The notes under the pieces were generated by a model. That model was not told the origin of the DNA. It saw only the letters and a program-made list of their open reading frames with translations, and did no database searches. Of a stretch of 35,425 nt of DNA, positions 31,956-35,425 are shown piece by piece. The DNA comes from DATLOJ01 sp035536315 (GTDB lineage Bacteria; Actinomycetota; CADDZG01; JAHWKV01): contig DATLOJ010000061.1 of assembly GCA_035536315.1 (NCBI GenBank), positions 1-35,425 on the forward strand. Direction: 5' to 3'. Numbering within the stretch: the first letter of the stretch is position 1; each line of letters starts with the position of its first letter. The position numbers and the translations under genes were made by a program.

Positions 31956-33031
31956 CAGGCTTTCTCCTCGGTCCCAGATCTCGCCGATGGCGTCGACTCC
32001 TCCACCACCGCATCCGCCTCGCTTTCGGGTTGCAGCTCGGCGGCCCTGCGCTTGGATGGAATCAACCCTTGGGGGCGGAAGATCATCATCGTGACGAGCA
32101 ACCCGCCGAACGCCCAGTAGCGAAACTCGTCGAAGCGGCTGTACCGCAGCTGCACCAGCGCAGGAATGCCGGCGATGATGAATGCGCCGACGAGGCTTCC
32201 GGGAATGCTTCCCATCCCCCCCAGCACGACGGCGGCGAGAATCAGTATCGAGAAGAAGATATCGAAGGAAGGGGGTGAGATGAAATTGATCTTGGCCGCT
32301 GAGACGACTCCCGCAAACCCCGCTGTTACCGCACCGATGGCGAACGCCATCAGCTTCATTTTCAGGGTCGGGATACCCATCGCTTCCGCGGCAACCTCGT
32401 CCTCTCTAATGGCAACCCAGGCTCGCCCTATTCGGGATCTGTCGAGCCCTCGAATCGCCCAAGTCCCAAGCACCAGCAGCGCGATCAGAAGATAAAGGTA
32501 CGGAAGGGGGTTCAGTCCGAAGCCAAACCCCACCACCGGAACGGTTGGGTGGGGAACTCCCGAGATCCCCTGCGCGCCACCCGACAAGTTGTCGAGGTTG
32601 CTGGCGACGATGCGCACTATCTCTCCGAACCCAAGCGTAACGATTGCCAGATAGTCGCCGCGAAGGCGCAGCGTCGGAGACCCCAGCAGCACACCGATTC
32701 CCATGTTTATTACCAGTACGAAGGCGAGGATCAGCCAGAACCCCCACTCCTCCCAGAAGGCAGTTTGCGTGAAGCCAAATTTCGTCGGACCCGCTCCGGA
32801 GAGGATTGCCCAGGTGTAGGCCCCCGTCGCAAAGAAGGCTACGTACCCCAAATCCAGCAAACCTGCAAAGCCAACAACGACGTTCAGCCCAAGGGTGAGC
32901 AGGGCGAAGCTGGCTATCAGCACGAACACCTCCTGGGCGGCGATGGAAACGAAGTTCGGCAGGACGATTGCCATGAGAAGGGCAACGGCAACTCCTGCGA
33001 TACGTATCGAGGACTGCAGGTCTCTCTTCAT
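31955..33031 (-). CDS. livM: Branched-chain amino-acid ABC transporter permease LivM
   Basis: A 358 aa membrane permease with about ten hydrophobic segments, an EAA-like loop (AWVAIREDEVAAEAMGIP) and the typical ending of the last helix followed by RPQGL. The C-terminal ~25 residues are acidic and polar. ATG 33031 is chosen because it overlaps the livH stop as ATGA; the longer in-frame start at 33115 adds a polar, Arg-rich stretch lying inside livH and is rejected. It pairs with LivH to form the channel. Confidence 0.93.
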   Translation of the reverse strand: MKRDLQSSIRIAGVAVALLMAIVLPNFVSIAAQEVFVLIASFALLTLGLNVVVGFAGLLDLGYVAFFATGAYTWAILSGAGPTKFGFTQTAFWEEWGFWLILAFVLVINMGIGVLLGSPTLRLRGDYLAIVTLGFGEIVRIVASNLDNLSGGAQGISGVPHPTVPVVGFGFGLNPLPYLYLLIALLVLGTWAIRGLDRSRIGRAWVAIREDEVAAEAMGIPTLKMKLMAFAIGAVTAGFAGVVSAAKINFISPPSFDIFFSILILAAVVLGGMGSIPGSLVGAFIIAGIPALVQLRYSRFDEFRYWAFGGLLVTMMIFRPQGLIPSKRRAAELQPESEADAVVEESTPSARSGTEEKA

Positions 33032-33987
33032 TTCGAGACTCGCTCTCCGAACAGGCCGCTCGGCTTGAACATCAACACGAGAACAAGGATCAGAAACGAA
33101 GCGACGTCCCGCCACTCAACTCCGAAGCAACCGCCCGCGATGTTCTCGAACAACCCCAGCAGGAGGCCCCCAGCCAGCGCCCCTCTGACGTTTCCGATTC
33201 CGCCCAACACGGCTGCGGTGAACGCCTTGATACCGGGAAGAAACCCGATCGAAAACTGAGTTACCCCGAAGGACCACCCAAACAGCAACCCGGCCGCTCC
33301 GCCCAAGATTCCCCCAAGCAGGAACGTGATTGTGATGACTCTGCTGATGTCGACTCCCATGAGTCCCGCCGTTTCAGCGTCTTGGGCCACCGCCCTTATC
33401 CCCCGCCCGACTTTCGACCTTCGAACGAACTGATCCAGGGCCAGCATCATGAGCATCGCGGCGACGAAAACAATGAGATCGCGATTCTGGATCCTCACCC
33501 GCCCGAAGAGATCGGGGAAGAACCTGCCGAGAAAGGTGTCTCCGAGGTCAAGGGCAATCCTCGACTTGATCGTCGATGGATAGCTTTCGAGATTCGGCCC
33601 CCTCCAGATCCTGATGCTGTTCGCCATGAAAAGGGAAGCGCCAATCGCGCTAATCAAATAGGCGAGCCTGGGAGCATTTCGTTTTCGAAGGGGACGGTAA
33701 GCAACTCTCTCGAGAGCCACGGCTGCTGCCCCCCCTACGAGCATCGCAGGGACCAGAGCTACCAGGAGAAAAGCCGCTCCCATGATTTGGCTCTCGGCGC
33801 CTCCTTCGGGGACGACGGCGGAGAGGACGAGCAGGCCCGACAGAGATCCGAACATGAAGACTTCGGAGTGGGCGAAGTTGATGAGTTGAAGGACTCCGTA
33901 AACAAGGGTGTACCCGAGCGCGATCAGAGCGTAGATCGATCCCGCCGAGAGTCCTCCGGCGATTCTGAACGGAAGCTCCGTCGTCAC
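33028..33987 (-). CDS. livH: Branched-chain amino-acid ABC transporter permease LivH
   Basis: A 319 aa membrane permease. The opening GLSAGSIYALIALGYTLVYGVLQLINFAH and the later GRGIRAVAQDAETAGLMGVD coupling loop are diagnostic for LivH. Roughly eight hydrophobic helices are visible. It starts with GTG; the nearest AGGAGG is about 18 bases upstream, too far to be ideal. A strong hairpin separates it from livK, possibly reducing expression of the permease and ATPases relative to the binding protein. Confidence 0.93.
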   Translation of the reverse strand: MTTELPFRIAGGLSAGSIYALIALGYTLVYGVLQLINFAHSEVFMFGSLSGLLVLSAVVPEGGAESQIMGAAFLLVALVPAMLVGGAAAVALERVAYRPLRKRNAPRLAYLISAIGASLFMANSIRIWRGPNLESYPSTIKSRIALDLGDTFLGRFFPDLFGRVRIQNRDLIVFVAAMLMMLALDQFVRRSKVGRGIRAVAQDAETAGLMGVDISRVITITFLLGGILGGAAGLLFGWSFGVTQFSIGFLPGIKAFTAAVLGGIGNVRGALAGGLLLGLFENIAGGCFGVEWRDVASFLILVLVLMFKPSGLFGERVSK

Positions 33988-34017
33988 GCAGTCCGTGGGA
34001 TTGCCTCCTGGTACGAA

Positions 34018-34044
34018 AAGAAGGGGGCGTTAAGCCCCCTTCTT
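34018..34044 (-). terminator. Hairpin between livK and livH
   Basis: AAGAAGGGGGC and GCCCCCTTCTT form a perfect 11-base-pair stem with a 5-base loop. In the minus direction it follows the livK stop by 18 bases and is trailed by a weak T-rich stretch (TTCTTTTCG). It may act as a partial terminator or an RNA-stabilising barrier that keeps binding-protein mRNA abundant. Confidence 0.6.
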
Positions 34045-34062
34045 ATCAACTTCAGCAGTTTA

Positions 34063-35358
34063 CTAGGAGAGCTTACTAACTAGCCCTACTTCCTTGATGG
34101 CACCGCCTCTTACGATGAACACAGACACGTCTTCACTCTTGACCTGTCCGCCCTCATCGAAGTCGAACGTCTTAGTGATGCCTTCGTACTTGAGGGTCCT
34201 TGCCTTATCAGCGACGCAAGCCCTCGTCACTCCACCGGCCCCGCCCTTACCGCATTCACCAATCGCCGCGATGATGTTGTTCATCACGTCGTACCCCTCG
34301 GCTGCGTAAATTCCGGGGGCCTGGTTGAAGGCGGCGGTGAAGTCCTTCACGAACTGCACGGCCTTGGGCTCCTTGGAGAGGTTGATGTCAGGGCAGGCGC
34401 AGGTGAGGATAATGTTCTCCGCCTGCTCCGCCCCAATGGCCGTAATGCCAGTGTCCGATTTGCTTCCGTCTCCTGATGCAATGACACCCTCGAAGCCTTT
34501 GTCCCGAAGCTGCTTCGCGATTAGCTGGAACTGCTCGATGTATCCGGCGTAAAAAACGGCCTGGGGGTCCTCGGCGATGATGGAGTCAACGAGAGTCGTG
34601 TAGTCGGTCGTTTTCTCGACGCCCTCGTCCAAAACAACGTCGAGGTCCTCGTCACCCGCAGTTTTCGTGAATGACTCTGCAAGGCCCGCTCCGTACGTGC
34701 TCTCGTCATCGATAACCCCGACCTTCTCGCACCCAAGGTGCTTGAAGATCTGAACAACCGCACCACCCTGCGAGTCGTCGTTGGCAACGCCGCGGAGGAA
34801 GGTCTTCCAGCCGGCCTTGGTTAGGTCTGTCGCCGTTGCTTCCTGTGAGTACAGCAGCATGCCTGCATCACTGAAGAGCTGACCAACCGCTCTGGTCTCT
34901 CCGGAGAATCCGCCTCCCATGACTGCGATGACCTTTTCATCACCGATGAACTGCTGAGCAATTGCGGGAGCCGTCTCCGGCTTTGCGTCCTTGTTGTCGA
35001 TCGGTTTGAACTCGAGCGTCACGGGCAGGTCGCCCTTTGCGTTGGCCTGGTCGATTGCCAGCTTGGCACCGTCGTGGCTGGGAAGAACCAAGCTCGAGTT
35101 TCCGCCCGTCCTGTCGCCATAGGCTCCAATGATCATCGTCGGCTTGCCCTGTGCCGGGCCAGTCGTCACTCCAGCTACTTGAACGAGGCCCGCTGCGGCA
35201 GCCTTTGCCGGCTCTAGATCGGCCGGGTCACAGTTTCCCGCGGCCTTCTTGTCCTTGTCGTCGTCTGCCCCATCTCCTCCACCCCCGGTCTGGCATGCTG
35301 CGAAGAGCATCATCAGACTGAGCAGCAGGGCTGCCCACAGTGCGGAACGTTTACGCAT
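34063..35358 (-). CDS. livK: Branched-chain amino-acid ABC transporter substrate-binding lipoprotein
   Basis: A 431 aa type I periplasmic-binding protein. The signal peptide ends in lipobox FAAC (Cys22), followed by a Gly/Asp/Lys-rich flexible linker (about 24-40) and two Rossmann-like lobes with GAYGDRTGGNSSLV and DESTYGAGLAESF landmarks. Several further Cys could form disulfides. GGGG upstream of the ATG is a weak ribosome-binding site. It is the first gene of the livKHMGF importer; the exact amino-acid or amide ligand is not readable. Confidence 0.93.
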   Translation of the reverse strand: MRKRSALWAALLLSLMMLFAACQTGGGGDGADDDKDKKAAGNCDPADLEPAKAAAAGLVQVAGVTTGPAQGKPTMIIGAYGDRTGGNSSLVLPSHDGAKLAIDQANAKGDLPVTLEFKPIDNKDAKPETAPAIAQQFIGDEKVIAVMGGGFSGETRAVGQLFSDAGMLLYSQEATATDLTKAGWKTFLRGVANDDSQGGAVVQIFKHLGCEKVGVIDDESTYGAGLAESFTKTAGDEDLDVVLDEGVEKTTDYTTLVDSIIAEDPQAVFYAGYIEQFQLIAKQLRDKGFEGVIASGDGSKSDTGITAIGAEQAENIILTCACPDINLSKEPKAVQFVKDFTAAFNQAPGIYAAEGYDVMNNIIAAIGECGKGGAGGVTRACVADKARTLKYEGITKTFDFDEGGQVKSEDVSVFIVRGGAIKEVGLVSKLS

Positions 35359-35390
35359 TCTTTCCCCTTTCGTTACCTACATGTCCGTTG

Positions 35391-35419
35391 ATTCTCCACG
35401 TACGGGAGGTGAGGGTCAA
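35391..35419 (-). promoter_or_regulatory. Candidate promoter of the livKHMGF operon
   Basis: On the minus strand TTGACC (complement of 35414-35419) and GAGAAT (complement of 35391-35396) are separated by exactly 17 bases. Transcription would start near 35384, about 26 bases before the livK ATG. The two hexamers match consensus at 5 and 4 of 6 positions. Confidence 0.5.
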
Positions 35420-35425
35420 ACGGGG

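Noticed and set aside
33032..33115. Longer LivM N-terminus
   Set aside because: Lies inside livH, is polar and Arg-rich, and the ATGA overlap at 33031 is a better start.

Overview
This GC-rich 35.4 kb window looks like the chromosome of an actinomycete-type (Actinomycetota) bacterium, probably a poorly studied lineage. The strongest evidence is gene order: polA-rpsA-coaE-(HAD)-uvrB with uvrA nearby matches the neighbourhood known from Mycobacterium and other Actinomycetota. Supporting traits are GTG/TTG starts, candidate leaderless promoters, an actinobacterial-style Pol I (Tyr in motif B, decayed proofreading domain) and a DtxR/IdeR-type iron box. I see no phage, insertion sequence, CRISPR array, rRNA or tRNA.

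Layout. 1-654 (-): SMP-30/gluconolactonase-like gene, cut by the window edge. 774-5394 (+): three overlapping sugar genes, a six-hairpin glycosidase-like protein, a ROK sugar kinase lacking the zinc motif, and a mannose-6-phosphate isomerase with a long N-terminal extension. 5426-8440 (-): uvrA. 8498-12031: small membrane proteins, a membrane-anchored solute-binding protein and a propeller-like protein. 12024-14754 (-): HAD hydrolase and uvrB. 14809-14910: a folded palindromic intergenic element. 15007-20181: a small membrane ORF (+), then coaE, rpsA and polA (-). 20208-24619 (+): DtxR-family regulator and a ferric-iron ABC importer operon with a metal-regulator operator. 24661-29149 (+): gltB (glutamate synthase large subunit) behind a promoter and an intrinsic terminator-like hairpin. 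29159-30488 (+): thioesterase and alpha/beta hydrolase. 30485-35358 (-): complete livKHMGF branched-chain amino-acid importer, with a hairpin after livK.

How the parts work together. The sugar block could release, phosphorylate and isomerise a mannose- or glucose-type sugar. uvrA, uvrB and polA carry out nucleotide excision repair and gap filling. The DtxR-family protein is the obvious candidate controller of the adjacent iron importer. gltB and liv concern nitrogen and amino-acid supply.

Most noteworthy signals: (1) polA and the DtxR-family gene diverge from one perfectly palindromic -10 element, exactly equidistant from both start codons; (2) a promoter followed by a GAAA-loop hairpin and a strong terminator upstream of gltB, suggesting attenuation; (3) an iron permease whose reading frame needs a CTG start overlapping the preceding stop; (4) a nested palindromic element at 14809-14910; (5) the coupled glycosidase/zinc-less ROK/extended isomerase operon.
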